Source: an uncultured Anaeroplasma sp. (GTDB lineage: Bacteria > Bacillota_I > Bacilli_A > Acholeplasmatales > Anaeroplasmataceae). From it: DNA of 34,692 bases. Where the stretch lies: NCBI GenBank assembly GCA_945919465.1, contig CAMEJG010000022.1, positions 1-34,692 of the forward strand, in the 5' to 3' direction. The position numbers and the translations under genes are program-made. How positions within the stretch are numbered: position 1 is the stretch's first letter; every line of letters starts with the position of its first letter. This document shows positions 16,180 to 24,303 of this stretch, piece after piece. Under the pieces are notes generated by a model. It was given only the letters and a program-made list of their open reading frames with translations, did no database searches and was not told the origin of the DNA.

Positions 16180-17471
16180 TTAGATTCCTCATTTATTTTA
16201 GATATTATATTTAATAATTCTAAAGAATATTTATCTACTAATTCTTTAGTTTTAGCCATTACTAATAATCTAACTAAATCTTCTGTACCAGAAGGTCTAA
16301 CAATGATTTTACAATCATTATTAAGAGTATTTTTAATTGAATTAATTTTAGATATTAATTCTTTATTATTTATTATATTTTTATTAGTTTTTATATTTAT
16401 TAATTTATTTGGGTAATAATTAATATTATTAAAATATGTATTTAAATTTATATTTGTTTCTTCTATTATTTTAATTAATAATAATGCTGTTAATAATCCA
16501 TCCCCTGTAGGAAGAATTTCAGGAATAATTATATGTCCTGAATTTTCTCCACCTAGGGATAGATTATTTTTATTTAATATTTCTATGATATTTTTATCTC
16601 CTACATTAGCTTCTATTACATTTATTTTATTTTCTTTTAATTTATTTATTATTCCTATATTACTCATTATTGATAATACTACTGTATTATTATTTAATCT
16701 ATTTTTAGATTTTAAATATAAAGAAATTAAATATAATATTTTATCTCCATCTATTATTTCTCCATTATTATTTACTACTAATAATCTATCTCCATCTCCA
16801 TCAAAGGAAAAGCCAATATCATAATTTAGAGATTTAATAGTATTAATTAATAATTGAGGGTATAAAGAACCACAATTATTATTAATATTAATTCCATTAG
16901 GATTATTAGATAATACTAATAGCTTATTAGTTATTTTATTAAATATATAGGGTGCTGTTTTATAGGTTGAGCCATTAGCACAATCTATTACTATTTTGAG
17001 ATTTGTTTTAGTTAGATATTTAGATAAATAATTATAATAGAATAATTTAATATCTTGTTTTTTATATATTCCTATTAATTCTTTATTGATTATTTGATTA
17101 TCTATAAAGGATTCTATTTTTAATTCTTCTTCATTTGTTAATTTATTACCTTTATTAACTATTTTAATTCCATTGTCATAATAAGGATTATGACTTGCTG
17201 TTATTATTATTCCTGTTGCTTGTTTTAATTTAGAATAATATATTAATGCAGGAGTAGGAAGTATTCCTACATTAATAGCATTCATTCCCATTGATAATAT
17301 TCCAGATATTATTGCTGTTTTAAGCATATCCTTTGATATTCTTGTATCAGTAGCAATATATACATTTTTATTATTTAATATTGATAAGCTCATTCCTACT
17401 TTTGATGTAAATTCTACTGTTAGAAGCTTATTAGGAATTCCTCTAATTCCATCAGTACCAAAATATTTCAA
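16176..17471 (-). CDS. glmM: Phosphoglucosamine mutase
   Basis: Interconverts glucosamine-6-phosphate and glucosamine-1-phosphate for UDP-GlcNAc, hence peptidoglycan and glycans. The 431-residue protein has the four alpha-phosphohexomutase hallmarks: FGTDGIRG at 4-11, the phosphoserine Ser93 in TASHNP, the metal-binding DGDGDR (Asp224, 226, 228) and the phosphate-binding RPSGTEDLVR near 395-404. It starts with TTG, preceded by AAGGTGAT at good spacing. Codon use is extremely AT-biased, with long Asn/Ile/Leu stretches, more so than aspS or the rfb genes. It is followed by an acetyltransferase that would perform the next step. Confidence 0.95.
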   Translation of the reverse strand: MKYFGTDGIRGIPNKLLTVEFTSKVGMSLSILNNKNVYIATDTRISKDMLKTAIISGILSMGMNAINVGILPTPALIYYSKLKQATGIIITASHNPYYDNGIKIVNKGNKLTNEEELKIESFIDNQIINKELIGIYKKQDIKLFYYNYLSKYLTKTNLKIVIDCANGSTYKTAPYIFNKITNKLLVLSNNPNGININNNCGSLYPQLLINTIKSLNYDIGFSFDGDGDRLLVVNNNGEIIDGDKILYLISLYLKSKNRLNNNTVVLSIMSNIGIINKLKENKINVIEANVGDKNIIEILNKNNLSLGGENSGHIIIPEILPTGDGLLTALLLIKIIEETNINLNTYFNNINYYPNKLINIKTNKNIINNKELISKINSIKNTLNNDCKIIVRPSGTEDLVRLLVMAKTKELVDKYSLELLNIISKINEESK

Positions 17472-17531
17472 TCTATCACCTTAAAAAATATATATTCATT
17501 AATAATATGTATAATAATATATATTAATTAC

Positions 17532-17562
17532 AAAAAAAATATAGATATCAGCGATATCTATA
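17532..17562 (-). terminator. Rho-independent terminator of the T-box operon
   Basis: On the minus strand TATAGATATC-GCT-GATATCTATA forms a perfect 10-base-pair stem with a 3-base loop, followed by eight T residues. The hairpin begins inside the last codons of the VanZ-like gene, whose TGA lies near the loop (17548-17550). Confidence 0.85.
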
Positions 17563-18072
17563 AATTAAATTATTATATTTAAATTTAATATTTCTCTTAT
17601 AATAATAAATTAATAATATTATTGAAAGAATAAAAGATAAAGTAGAAAAGCCTAAATAATCAAGTCCTACATCATTAATATTAGGTCCTCTACCAGATGA
17701 TACTGCTTGAAACCAAAATTCAGTCATTAGGGCATATATTAGACCTGTAGAAAAATGAATAATATAACGATATTTTAGTTTTAATTCCTTTATTGAAAAA
17801 TATAATAGGGAAGATATAAAGCCTAAAGCTACAAAATAGCTATAGTGACCTATATATTTTCTAACTGAAGTTTTAAAGGATTCGGTTTTTTCTACAGGCT
17901 TTTGAGTAACATTTTCTATTATATCTGCAGTAATATCAGATATTTTATCTGATGATGCTGAAGATTGTAATCCTGTTTCTAAGGATTTTATTGTATAAAA
18001 TACTAATAATCCTATATATGAAATTAATAATATTATTTGTATAATACGATATATTAGTATTTTATTTTTCAT
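17548..18072 (-). CDS. VanZ-like membrane protein
   Basis: A 174-residue protein with about four hydrophobic helices: residues 5-30, 85-100, 105-125 and 145-165. Between the last two is GRGPNINDVGLDYLGF, matching the VanZ motif Gly-Arg...Asp-Val...Asn/Asp-x-x-Gly. The extracytoplasmic loop at about 35-70 is Ser/Lys/Glu-rich. VanZ-family proteins occur widely and the prototype gives low-level teicoplanin resistance; the role of chromosomal relatives is unclear. It is the last gene of the T-box operon, one base after rluD, and its final codons are part of the terminator hairpin. Confidence 0.8.
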   Translation of the reverse strand: MKNKILIYRIIQIILLISYIGLLVFYTIKSLETGLQSSASSDKISDITADIIENVTQKPVEKTESFKTSVRKYIGHYSYFVALGFISSLLYFSIKELKLKYRYIIHFSTGLIYALMTEFWFQAVSSGRGPNINDVGLDYLGFSTLSFILSIILLIYYYKRNIKFKYNNLIYRYR

Positions 18073-18073
18073 A

Positions 18074-18976
18074 TTATTTCTCCTCTAGAGTATTTAAAAA
18101 GCTTGTGAAATATTCTGGTAATTCAGATGAAAACTCCATATATTCATTTGTTGAGGGATGAATAAAGCCAATTGTTTTAGCATGTAGGAATTGACCTAAA
18201 GAACCAATTACCTTTCTTCTTCCGTAGGTTTGATCTCCTACTAGGGGATGGTCTATATATTCAAGATGTACTCTAATTTGATGAGTTCTTCCTGTTTCAA
18301 GCTTACATTCTATTAATGTAAAGCCTTTATATCTTTTTAATACTGTAAAATTAGTAACTGCTGGTTTTCCTTCCTTATCAACAGCCATTTTCTTTCTATC
18401 TTCTTTACTACGAGCAATAGGGGCATTTATTCTTCCTCTATTTTCTGCTATTTCTCCATAGACTAATGCTATATATTTTCTATTACAGGTATGATTTTTT
18501 AATTGTTCTGATAAAGAAATCATTGCTTTTTCTGTTTTTGCTACCATAACAAGACCTGTAGTATCCTTATCTATTCTATGAACGATACCAGGGCGTAATA
18601 CACCATTAATTTCTGGTAAATCCTCCATTTCATATAATAGACCATTTACCATTGTATTATCATAATTACCAGCACCAGGGTGTACTACCATACCCTTAGG
18701 CTTATTAACTATTAAGACATCATCATCCTCATAGATGATGTCTAAATTCATATCTTTTGCTTCAATAGTTAATTCTTTAGGTTCGATATCTAGAATTGTT
18801 ATTTCATCATTTAATGATGCCTTTAGGCTTGGCTTAAAGGTTTTATTATTTACTAATATTTTTCCATCTTCAATACATTTTAAAACATAGGTTCTAGTTT
18901 TATCCTTTAGATAATCAGTAATTACCTTATCTAATCTAATACCAACTTTATCATCAGTTATTTTGAAGGTTGTCAT
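18074..18976 (-). CDS. rluD: RluD-family 23S rRNA pseudouridine synthase
   Basis: A 300-residue RluA/RluD family enzyme. The S4 RNA-binding domain occupies about residues 12-70 (IRLDKVITDYLKDKTRTYVL). The catalytic domain has VHRIDKDTTGL with the nucleophile Asp136, followed by TGRTHQIRVHLEYIDHPLVGD. It would isomerise uridines in helix 69 of 23S rRNA if a true RluD; other RluA-family targets are possible. It overlaps lspA by 4 bases, the common lspA-rluD arrangement of Bacillota. Confidence 0.94.
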   Translation of the reverse strand: MTTFKITDDKVGIRLDKVITDYLKDKTRTYVLKCIEDGKILVNNKTFKPSLKASLNDEITILDIEPKELTIEAKDMNLDIIYEDDDVLIVNKPKGMVVHPGAGNYDNTMVNGLLYEMEDLPEINGVLRPGIVHRIDKDTTGLVMVAKTEKAMISLSEQLKNHTCNRKYIALVYGEIAENRGRINAPIARSKEDRKKMAVDKEGKPAVTNFTVLKRYKGFTLIECKLETGRTHQIRVHLEYIDHPLVGDQTYGRRKVIGSLGQFLHAKTIGFIHPSTNEYMEFSSELPEYFTSFLNTLEEK

Positions 18977-19482
18977 TGTTTTCTCCTTTCAGCAAGGAAT
19001 AATAAATCAATTGAGAAGATTATTAAGCCTATAACTAAATAAACATCAGCAAGATTAAAGATAGGGAAATGCTGTTTAAATAATAAATACCATAAATTAT
19101 CTAAAGGATTTAATATTATCATATCTACAACTGCTTTTCTACCTGTAGGGAATACTACTGATACAAATCTATCAAATAGATTACCTACACATCCAGAAAA
19201 TGCTAGGGTAATTCCAATTGAATAAAGCTTTTTATTTTTCCAATCACATTTATAACAAAAATAACCTAGTATTATTGAAGCTATTAGGGATACTATTACT
19301 AATAACCAAGTAGCATCACCAAACATTCCCCAACCAGCACCAGTATTATAGATTTTTGTTAATGTTAGAATATGAGGAATAACCTCTTTTGTTTTTCCTA
19401 ATGCGATATTAATATCTGCAAGGTATTTTGTTACTTGATCTAATATTAATAATATTAAAATTAATAATGCAGTTATTAACAT
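18973..19482 (-). CDS. lspA: Lipoprotein signal peptidase II
   Basis: A 169-residue inner-membrane aspartyl protease that removes signal peptides from diacylglyceryl-modified prolipoproteins such as the two encoded further upstream. It has four hydrophobic helices, DQVTKYLAD at 15-23, GNLFDR at 100-105, and the two catalytic aspartates in VVDMI (Asp120) and FNLADVYLVIG (Asp146). It shares one base with the preceding gene (TAATG) and overlaps rluD, so all three are co-translated. Confidence 0.96.
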   Translation of the reverse strand: MLITALLILILLILDQVTKYLADINIALGKTKEVIPHILTLTKIYNTGAGWGMFGDATWLLVIVSLIASIILGYFCYKCDWKNKKLYSIGITLAFSGCVGNLFDRFVSVVFPTGRKAVVDMIILNPLDNLWYLLFKQHFPIFNLADVYLVIGLIIFSIDLLFLAERRKQ

Positions 19483-19832
19483 TAAAATACCCCCAAATTA
19501 AATAATATATAAATGAATATTAATAATATAAAACTTACTATTGATGTATTAGTAATATAAATATAATAAAGCTTATTTATCTTTTTTTGAGTAATACCAT
19601 TTAAATAAAAATAATAAATTAAAAATATTAATAATGAAAAGAAAAACCATAAGCCTAATACTAATAATTTTCTTAGATTAACATAAATCATTAAATTAAT
19701 TATTAAGGTAATAGGACCTGATGTAATTAATAATGCTATTAATATTGTGGTTAATAAAGTAAGAGCTTTTGTTTTAAATGGGATATTTAAGCTTTCTATT
19801 TCATTAGAAATTTCTTCATATCTTGAAATCAT
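19482..19832 (-). CDS. Small four-helix membrane protein of unknown function
   Basis: A 116-residue protein with a short polar N-terminus (MISRYEEISNEIESLNIPFK) and four hydrophobic stretches at about 23-40, 42-55, 58-78 and 92-114. I recognise no family. Its start overlaps the end of the protease gene by 17 bases and its stop shares a base with the lspA start, so it is embedded in a coupled run and is very likely translated. A membrane function linked to its neighbours is all that can be said. Confidence 0.7.
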   Translation of the reverse strand: MISRYEEISNEIESLNIPFKTKALTLLTTILIALLITSGPITLIINLMIYVNLRKLLVLGLWFFFSLLIFLIYYFYLNGITQKKINKLYYIYITNTSIVSFILLIFIYILFNLGVF

Positions 19833-20874
19833 TTTTATAGCCCTCCATTAAATAATTTATTGCATCATCTAAGGTTTCAACACAAACCATTTTCATCTTA
19901 TTTCTATTAGGAATGGTATTATAAGCTTTTATTGCATCCTCAAAGTTATCCTTAGGGCAGAAAAAGATATCAATATCATCATCGAATGCTGTAGGTACCT
20001 TTTGAGTGATACCACCAATCGCACCTACCATACCATTGTAGGCTATTGTACCTGTACCAGCTATTTTAAGTCCATGAGTTAAATCTATAGGAATTAACTT
20101 ATTCAAAATTGATAATGTTTGAAGAAGACCACCAGATGGTCCTCCTGTTAGATTATCCTTGAATTTAATTGTAGGATTTGAATTATTGTAATCAATATCA
20201 TATCTACTATAAGCATAAAAATTATCATCAATTGTAAGAGTAATAGTCATTTCTTTATTATCTCTTATAATTGTATATTCATCACCTACAAATCTAGATG
20301 AATTTATTTGGGTTCTAAATGATGCCTCATCTAAATATGATACTTCTTTATAAACTTTATTATCTTCAGTTGATTTTTCTAAATCAATTGTTTTTATTTT
20401 GATTATTCTATCATTAATTCTAAATTGAGAATTTTTTGTATAATAAGTAATCATGAATCCATTAAAGCTATAATTTAAGGAAATATTAGAATCATATTCC
20501 TTTGCCTTTTTATAGGCAACTACTAATGCATTTTCAATACTTGAATAAAATTGAATTTTACCTGCATTATAGTTTTCTAAATCACTAATATGAGTTGTTG
20601 AGGAGGATAATTCATTTTTATCTACGATTGGATCAAAATCTGCAAAGATATTTTGTAATAAAGTTGAATGATTCATTGAAATAACATAAATTGAAGAAAA
20701 AGAACCTTTTTCTTCATTTTCGGTTTCAATTGAAACAACACTATTAAATAGAGTGGTATCTCCCTTTAGGGTTAATGAATAATTAGTTCTAGTTATACCT
20801 AATACAAATAAAGGTATATTAATAATACAGGCAAAAATTATTAAATGCCAATATTTTTTTAATAAATATTTCAT
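19816..20874 (-). CDS. Membrane-anchored PDZ/Lon-type S16 protease (YlbL/SepM-like)
   Basis: A 352-residue protein with one N-terminal anchor helix (residues about 10-28), a central region of about 100-215 consistent with a divergent PDZ domain, and a C-terminal Lon proteolytic domain. The catalytic serine is Ser247 in GGPSGGL and the catalytic lysine is Lys292 in GAIGGITQKVPTA. No AAA domain is present, as in the YlbL/SepM family, which cleaves extracytoplasmic peptides or membrane proteins. Its ATG overlaps the comEB stop by one base. The substrate is unknown. Confidence 0.88.
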   Translation of the reverse strand: MKYLLKKYWHLIIFACIINIPLFVLGITRTNYSLTLKGDTTLFNSVVSIETENEEKGSFSSIYVISMNHSTLLQNIFADFDPIVDKNELSSSTTHISDLENYNAGKIQFYSSIENALVVAYKKAKEYDSNISLNYSFNGFMITYYTKNSQFRINDRIIKIKTIDLEKSTEDNKVYKEVSYLDEASFRTQINSSRFVGDEYTIIRDNKEMTITLTIDDNFYAYSRYDIDYNNSNPTIKFKDNLTGGPSGGLLQTLSILNKLIPIDLTHGLKIAGTGTIAYNGMVGAIGGITQKVPTAFDDDIDIFFCPKDNFEDAIKAYNTIPNRNKMKMVCVETLDDAINYLMEGYKNDFKI

Positions 20875-21332
20875 TATTTTACAAATACCTCAAAATTATC
20901 CATTTTAGTATATTTAATACCTGCTGCATCAAGCATCCTTTTAGAGGCTAAATCTGATGAAGTACCTCTATGCTTATCTGACATATATACAATATTTGTA
21001 ATTCCTGATTGAATTATAAGCTTAGCACATTCATTACAAGGAAATAATGTAACATATAATGTTGCATTTTTTGTTGATGCAGTTGTATTTAATAAGGCAT
21101 TTGTTTCTGCATGAACAACATATGGATATTTAGTCTCTAGTGGATTTTCGCTTCCCTTTCCCCAAGGAAAGACATCATCACTACAGCCTCTTGGAAATCC
21201 ATTATAGCCTATACCAATTATTCTTTTATCTTCATTAACTATACAAGCACCTACCTGTGTAGAAGGATCCTTACTTCTTTTTGCAGACAGTAGTGCCACT
21301 CCCATAAAATATTGATCCCAACTAATATGCAT
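20874..21332 (-). CDS. comEB: dCMP deaminase, ComEB family
   Basis: A 152-residue cytidine/deoxycytidylate deaminase. The zinc site is His74-Ala-Glu76 in VVHAETNALL together with Cys99 and Cys102 in PCNECAKL. The N-terminal WDQYFMGVALLSAKRSKDPSTQVG and GYNGFPRGC are typical of dCMP deaminase, which makes dUMP for thymidylate synthesis. The ComEB name comes from its position in some competence operons; nothing here suggests a competence role. It lies 23 bases after aspS with no terminator between. Confidence 0.94.
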   Translation of the reverse strand: MHISWDQYFMGVALLSAKRSKDPSTQVGACIVNEDKRIIGIGYNGFPRGCSDDVFPWGKGSENPLETKYPYVVHAETNALLNTTASTKNATLYVTLFPCNECAKLIIQSGITNIVYMSDKHRGTSSDLASKRMLDAAGIKYTKMDNFEVFVK

Positions 21333-21355
21333 AATTACCTCCTAATTATTTATAA

Positions 21356-22657
21356 TTATGGATTTAAACGATCTGGTCCACGGAATATGAACATAGCATC
21401 CTTGATACCTTCATTAAATAGAATCATTGTGATTCTATCAACTCCAATACCAAAGCCTCCATGAGGAGGACAACCATATTTAAAGAAATCTAAATAGAAG
21501 GCAACATCATCATGAAGTCCCTTCTCTTCTGCTTGACGACACAATACATCATAACGATGTTCACGTTGAGCACCAGTTGTGATTTCACAGCCCTTCCAAA
21601 TTAGATCATAACCACATGGTACACCCTTTTCATCTCTCATATGGTAGAATGCTCTACATTCTTTACTATATCCAGTAATGAATAGGAATTCATGACCAAA
21701 CATATCCATAGATAGTTTTTCTACTAATCTTTCACCCTCAGTAGTTAAATCACCCTTTTCAGATTCAGGAACTACATAACCATATCGAGCCTCTAGTTCT
21801 TTATAAACATCATGTAAATCCATTACAGGGAATGGTAAAGTAGGTACTACTACATCAATACCATAAACATTTTTAATTTCTTCACCATATACCTCTTTAA
21901 CTGCCTTTAATGCATAAGTAAGCATTTCTTCTTCCATATGCATTACATCATGAAATGATTCAATATATGAAAATTCTAAATCAAAGCCAGTAAATTCAGT
22001 TGCATGCTTACGAGATGCAAACTTTTCAGCTCTAAATACTGGACCAGATTCAAAAATTCTTTCAAATCCAGCAGCCATTGCCATTTGCTTATAGAATTGT
22101 GGTGATTGTGCTAAATAAGCATTTCTATCAAAATAATCTACCTTAAATACACCAGCACCTGATTCACTTTCAGCACCAATTAATTTTGGAGAATGAATTT
22201 CAATAAAATCATTATTAACTAAAAACTCTCTACATTTATTTACAAATAATGATTGAGTCTTAAACATTAAGGTATTCTTATCAGTACGTAAATCAATCCA
22301 ACGATAATCTAATCTCAAATCAATATTAGTCTCTTCACCTTTAGGTGCGACAATTGGAGATGGAGCAGCAACAGATAAGACATTAACTGTATCTGGATAC
22401 ATTTCCATATGATTTAGTTTAACATATTCACTTTCTAAAATTAATCCTTCAGCTTCAATTACACTATCAATAGTAATTGATGTTAAAACATCTTCAAGTT
22501 CTGGATGCTTAGCTTTTTCTATTGTAAGCTGAAGCTTACCTGAAATATCTCTTAATACAATAAAACACATTGATTTTTTGTTACGAATGTTTTCAACAAA
22601 TCCAGCAACATGATTTACTTCACCTAATTTAATATTTTTAATATTTACTCTTTTCAT
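21356..22657 (-). CDS. aspS: Aspartyl-tRNA synthetase of the archaeal/eukaryotic type, possibly non-discriminating
   Basis: A 433-residue class II synthetase. The OB-fold anticodon-binding domain is at 1-100 (VAGFVENIRNKKSMCFIVLRD), motif 1 in RLDYRWIDLR near 115-124, motif 2 in FRAEKFASRKHATEF (208-222) and motif 3 in GGFGIGVDRITMILFN near 400. It is about 150 residues shorter than the standard bacterial AspRS and lacks its GAD insertion, so it belongs to the archaeal-type lineage that occurs in some Bacillota. Such enzymes often charge both tRNA-Asp and tRNA-Asn, the latter then being amidated by GatCAB. It is the main synthetase gene under the T-box, whose specifier reads GAC (Asp). Confidence 0.92.
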   Translation of the reverse strand: MKRVNIKNIKLGEVNHVAGFVENIRNKKSMCFIVLRDISGKLQLTIEKAKHPELEDVLTSITIDSVIEAEGLILESEYVKLNHMEMYPDTVNVLSVAAPSPIVAPKGEETNIDLRLDYRWIDLRTDKNTLMFKTQSLFVNKCREFLVNNDFIEIHSPKLIGAESESGAGVFKVDYFDRNAYLAQSPQFYKQMAMAAGFERIFESGPVFRAEKFASRKHATEFTGFDLEFSYIESFHDVMHMEEEMLTYALKAVKEVYGEEIKNVYGIDVVVPTLPFPVMDLHDVYKELEARYGYVVPESEKGDLTTEGERLVEKLSMDMFGHEFLFITGYSKECRAFYHMRDEKGVPCGYDLIWKGCEITTGAQREHRYDVLCRQAEEKGLHDDVAFYLDFFKYGCPPHGGFGIGVDRITMILFNEGIKDAMFIFRGPDRLNP

Positions 22658-22659
22658 TT

Positions 22660-23418
22660 TTACACCTCACTACAGTTATTACATTTAGAAAATGCAAACA
22701 TTTTTTTCATAACATAAGGATAGATTTCATCAATATCTATTTCTTCAATCTCCTGGGTTAGCATATCCTTAATATTAACAGTATGATTTTTAGTTGTTTC
22801 TTCATCAAAATCAACTAAGAATTTTGTTGGCTCTATTTCAGAATCATCAAAATCCTCATATACCATTTTACAGGTAAGACCACACATTCTACAAACATTC
22901 ATTGCCTGATAACAAAGCTTACTAGCTTTTTTATCAGTAATAAAAATTACATGTAAATAATCATTAATTATTATAGCTTTACCTTTTGATAAGATTAAAT
23001 TAAAGAAATTATTTAAATCTATAATAGCATTAAAGGTATTATCAATGTAATTAATTTCACCTAATACTATTGAATTAGATTTTATTAATATTTTTTCTAT
23101 TTCATTATTTAATTCAATAATTTCAGGATTACAATATAAATTAATTAATTCATAATTATTAGCTTTAGGATTTATTTCAATATTTAATCTTAAAGAAAAA
23201 GCTCTTAATATTGCTTCTATAAAAGATATTCCTTCTACATATTCAAAATCCTTTGAAGCATTAAAGCATATTGATAAATTATTATTATCAATATAATAAC
23301 TACCTTTAATTTTAATGTTTAAATTATGAATATAATTAAAACAATACATTTTAGCTACCTTATCAATAGTAGCTATCATTTTCCTATATTTCTTTTCTAA
23401 TACTATTTCTTCATTCAT
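22660..23418 (-). CDS. Histidyl-tRNA synthetase-like protein with eroded catalytic core
   Basis: A 252-residue protein with no obvious full-length family match. The C-terminal 90 residues resemble the HisRS anticodon-binding domain: VIFITDKKASKLCYQAMNVCRMCGLTCKMVYED split at about 155-190, then FLVDFDEETTKNHTVNIKDML like the family's 'G-E-D-E...G-x-V-T-V-K-D-L' segment. The region near 60-85 (FIEAILRAFSLRLNIEINPK) resembles the HisRS stretch after motif 2. HisRS motifs 1-3 and the histidine-binding RGLDYYT loop are not visible, and the length is about 170 residues short. A position before aspS under a T-box is the normal hisS place in Bacillota. I infer a degenerate paralogue, perhaps regulatory or tRNA-binding. 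Confidence 0.55.
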   Translation of the reverse strand: MNEEIVLEKKYRKMIATIDKVAKMYCFNYIHNLNIKIKGSYYIDNNNLSICFNASKDFEYVEGISFIEAILRAFSLRLNIEINPKANNYELINLYCNPEIIELNNEIEKILIKSNSIVLGEINYIDNTFNAIIDLNNFFNLILSKGKAIIINDYLHVIFITDKKASKLCYQAMNVCRMCGLTCKMVYEDFDDSEIEPTKFLVDFDEETTKNHTVNIKDMLTQEIEEIDIDEIYPYVMKKMFAFSKCNNCSEV

Positions 23419-23959
23419 TACATATCACCTCGTTTGGATATAGACTATAATAATAGCCTATATGATAACCATTTTTAAGTTCTACAAGCTTTTCATATTC
23501 ATAATGAAAGCCACAAGCTTTTATGACACTTTCACTTTGAGTGTTTTCTTTAATTGTACCTACTAAAAGCTTACTATAACCTAAATGATAGAATCCTATT
23601 TCTATCATTTTTCTTAAAGCTTTTTTCATTATTCCTCTTCCCCAATAATTTTCATCTAGGATATAGCCAATTTCAACTGAATTATCAGCTTGATAATAGG
23701 TATGAAAATCTATCATTCCTATCATATGTCCCCTATATCTAATTGCGTATCCTACTGGTAAATTATCTAATGGTCTTTTATAGAATATTTCATTAATAGT
23801 CCATAATGCTTCATTAGGATTAATAAATGGTCCCCAGTTTAGATATTTTGTAGTGTTAGGGGATTTACCTATGTTGTAATAATCTAGGTAATCGCTTGGC
23901 TCTATCTCAGATAGACTAATACCTCCTGTTAAATTTATTGGTGGTAAATTTAGATTCAT
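23411..23959 (-). CDS. GNAT acetyltransferase, RimJ/RimL type
   Basis: A 182-residue GNAT protein. SVEIGYILDENYWGRGIMKKAL near 95-115 contains the beta4 strand and acetyl-CoA loop (W-G-R-G-x-M), and TIKENTQSESVIKACGFHYE near 140-158 is the conserved helix preceding beta6-7. This matches the RimJ/RimL group, whose known members acetylate N-termini of ribosomal proteins, but many paralogues act on small molecules. It is the first gene after the T-box terminator, with AAGGAGAGA upstream of the ATG, and overlaps the next gene by 8 bases. Being under amino-acid control with a synthetase is unusual for this family. Confidence 0.88.
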   Translation of the reverse strand: MNLNLPPINLTGGISLSEIEPSDYLDYYNIGKSPNTTKYLNWGPFINPNEALWTINEIFYKRPLDNLPVGYAIRYRGHMIGMIDFHTYYQADNSVEIGYILDENYWGRGIMKKALRKMIEIGFYHLGYSKLLVGTIKENTQSESVIKACGFHYEYEKLVELKNGYHIGYYYSLYPNEVICNE

Positions 23960-23973
23960 AAATATCTCTCCTT

Positions 23974-24190
23974 AAAAAAAAGTCCATATATATTACATAA
24001 TATATAAGGACGATTAATCGTGGTGCCACCTTAATTCAGCTAAATGCTCTCATTGCCGTTAACGCCTGGTACGTCTTTTTTTAAAAGCTTTCTAAAGTGT
24101 CCCTATTTATATTATATGAATGCTCACACCAACCATTCTCGCTTAAATATAATTTATATAAATAGTCTCTTCTTCATCAATTTATACAAC
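23974..24190 (-). promoter_or_regulatory. T-box riboswitch with terminator, Asp specifier (GAC, overlapping CAC)
   Basis: The leader carries the T-box sequence AAGGTGGCACCACG (24019-24032). AAGG pairs with CCTT downstream to give the antiterminator. The bulge TGGC is complementary to tRNA ends with discriminator G73 (Asp or Asn), not to the C73 of bacterial tRNA-His. In Stem I, CTATTTATAT pairs exactly with ATATAAATAG, and directly after it comes GGGACAC; GAC at 24099-24101 followed by A fits an Asp specifier. GCGAGAATGG and GGTGTGAG mark the distal part. The terminator is GTCC...GGAC with a 14-pair AT-rich stem and a run of eight T at 23974-23981. Uncharged tRNA should allow readthrough into the nine-gene operon. 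Confidence 0.92.
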
Positions 24191-24194
24191 ATAG

Positions 24195-24223
24195 ATTTTA
24201 TCATTTCTAGTTATTTTTTTCAA
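24195..24223 (-). promoter_or_regulatory. Sigma-A-type promoter of the T-box operon
   Basis: TTGAAA at 24218-24223 and TAAAAT at 24195-24200 on the minus strand, with an exact 17-base spacer, ending just before the start of T-box Stem I. Each hexamer has one mismatch to consensus. Confidence 0.8.
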
Positions 24224-24264
24224 GAAATATAATTATATTAATGAAAAATAATCCAATATATAAT

Positions 24265-24288
24265 AAAAACTAATGGAATATCCATTAG
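24265..24288 (-). terminator. Rho-independent terminator of the BY-kinase gene
   Basis: CTAATGGA-TAT-TCCATTAG on the minus strand forms an 8-base-pair stem followed by TTTTTATTAT. It lies 16 bases after the end of the BY-kinase gene and separates it from the T-box promoter. Confidence 0.85.
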
Positions 24289-24303
24289 CTTTTATAATTA
24301 ATT

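Noticed and set aside
24044-24232. 62-codon plus-strand open frame
   Set aside because: It lies entirely across the T-box leader and its promoter, has no ribosome-binding site and no recognisable product.
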